From Psococerastis gibbosa (taxonomy: Eukaryota; Arthropoda; Insecta; Psocodea; Psocidae): a DNA stretch of 64,000 nt. Position 1 is the first letter of the stretch. The number at the start of each line of letters is the position of its first letter. Made by a program: the position numbers and the translations under genes. Under the pieces are notes generated by a model. That model did no database searches, was not told the origin of the DNA, and saw nothing but the letters and a program-made list of their open reading frames with translations. The stretch is from assembly GCA_963971405.1 (NCBI GenBank), contig OZ020492.1, positions 310,001-374,000 on the forward strand. The letters are read 5' to 3'. Shown one piece after another: positions 63,454-64,000 of this stretch.

Positions 63454-64000
63454 AAGAACATTTACAACAGGTGACGGTTCCAAATCCCCTTGAAAGGATC
63501 ATGGTTGCGTCCTGCATTTATTATGTAACTCATGTAACTTAATAGGTAACTTATGTAACTAATGTATTATTGTAGATTTTTTCTAATTTACTGTAGGCAT
63601 TTTTGCCTTCAGACGCGTCATTCCAATATTTTTCAGGGGGAGAGGACAATTAGGTACATTTTATAAAGGTTCCAACGATTTCTTCGTTAGTCAATGTCGT
63701 AATATTTCCGGTTGCTCCTGGGGCGGGAGGGTCAATGCCCCTGGGACCCAGATTGCCTTGTTCGGAAAAGGGTACAATTTTAAAATTTGCTTGATACTGA
63801 AAAAATCGACTGTATATACGACATCATAAGAAAGTAACATCCAGTGAGACAAAAAGTGAAGAAACAGGAGATATAGGCTAGTGAATGAACTACTTTGTCG
63901 AATGGAAACATTGCAGGATAGTTTCAAGCGGTATACCAGACATGGTGTTATAGAACATTGTTAATGGTTGTGTTGAAAGCGGGCTCCAAACCAAATTTAC
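63454..64000. other. Gene-free right end
   Basis: No exon is supported. The 78-codon minus-strand frame at 63691-63927 shows no family or splice support. Confidence 0.4.

Overview
The window reads as repeat-choked nuclear DNA of an invertebrate animal. It is AT-rich, has spliced genes, several tRNA-derived SINE families, LINE tails, and very many short DNA transposons. The best-supported host gene is a T-box gene of the Tbx1/10 (org-1) subfamily. An arthropod such as a crustacean is my guess, but nothing here fixes the phylum.

Layout. 1-2878: the 5' end of a Ty3/Gypsy LTR retrotransposon on the minus strand (LTR, gag, start of pol), running off the left edge. 2879-11490: gene-poor, with decayed LINE pieces, SINEs, a TTAA-flanked palindromic MITE, a TIR element at 6593-6862 and a perfect 46-bp palindrome at 8679-8724. 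11493-13468: a non-autonomous hAT-like element with a perfect 8-bp target duplication and GGTACC-rich subterminal arrays. 13763-16432: a plus-strand gene, two or three exons, for a secreted Gly/Ser-rich protein with a signal peptide, an RTRR site and a 117-bp coding tandem repeat. 16440-31170: repeats only, as far as I can see. 31174-42070: the Tbx1/10 gene on the minus strand, six exons recognised, with the full T-box after a missing 5' exon and with many transposons in its introns. 42821-44386: a tandem array of exactly 149-bp units. 44390-59700: transposon graveyard, including a repeated Helitron-like family and a hAT copy keeping the end of its transposase. 59707-59826: one well-formed 40-codon candidate exon, possibly of a chemoreceptor, whose donor site overlaps the edge of a palindromic MITE. 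59830-64000: more MITEs, including two hAT-like copies with perfect 8-bp target duplications and a 390-bp foldback element.

The genes do not form a system together: a developmental transcription factor and a secreted structural-type protein happen to be neighbours. The strongest genome-level signal is a burst of short hAT-type MITEs carrying long G or C runs; four have perfect 8-bp target duplications and a fifth a 7/8 match. Other repeat families are a TTAA-targeting palindromic family, Penelope-like termini with a hammerhead-like core, and the indel-free satellite. All calls were made by eye from the sequence; no database search was run.
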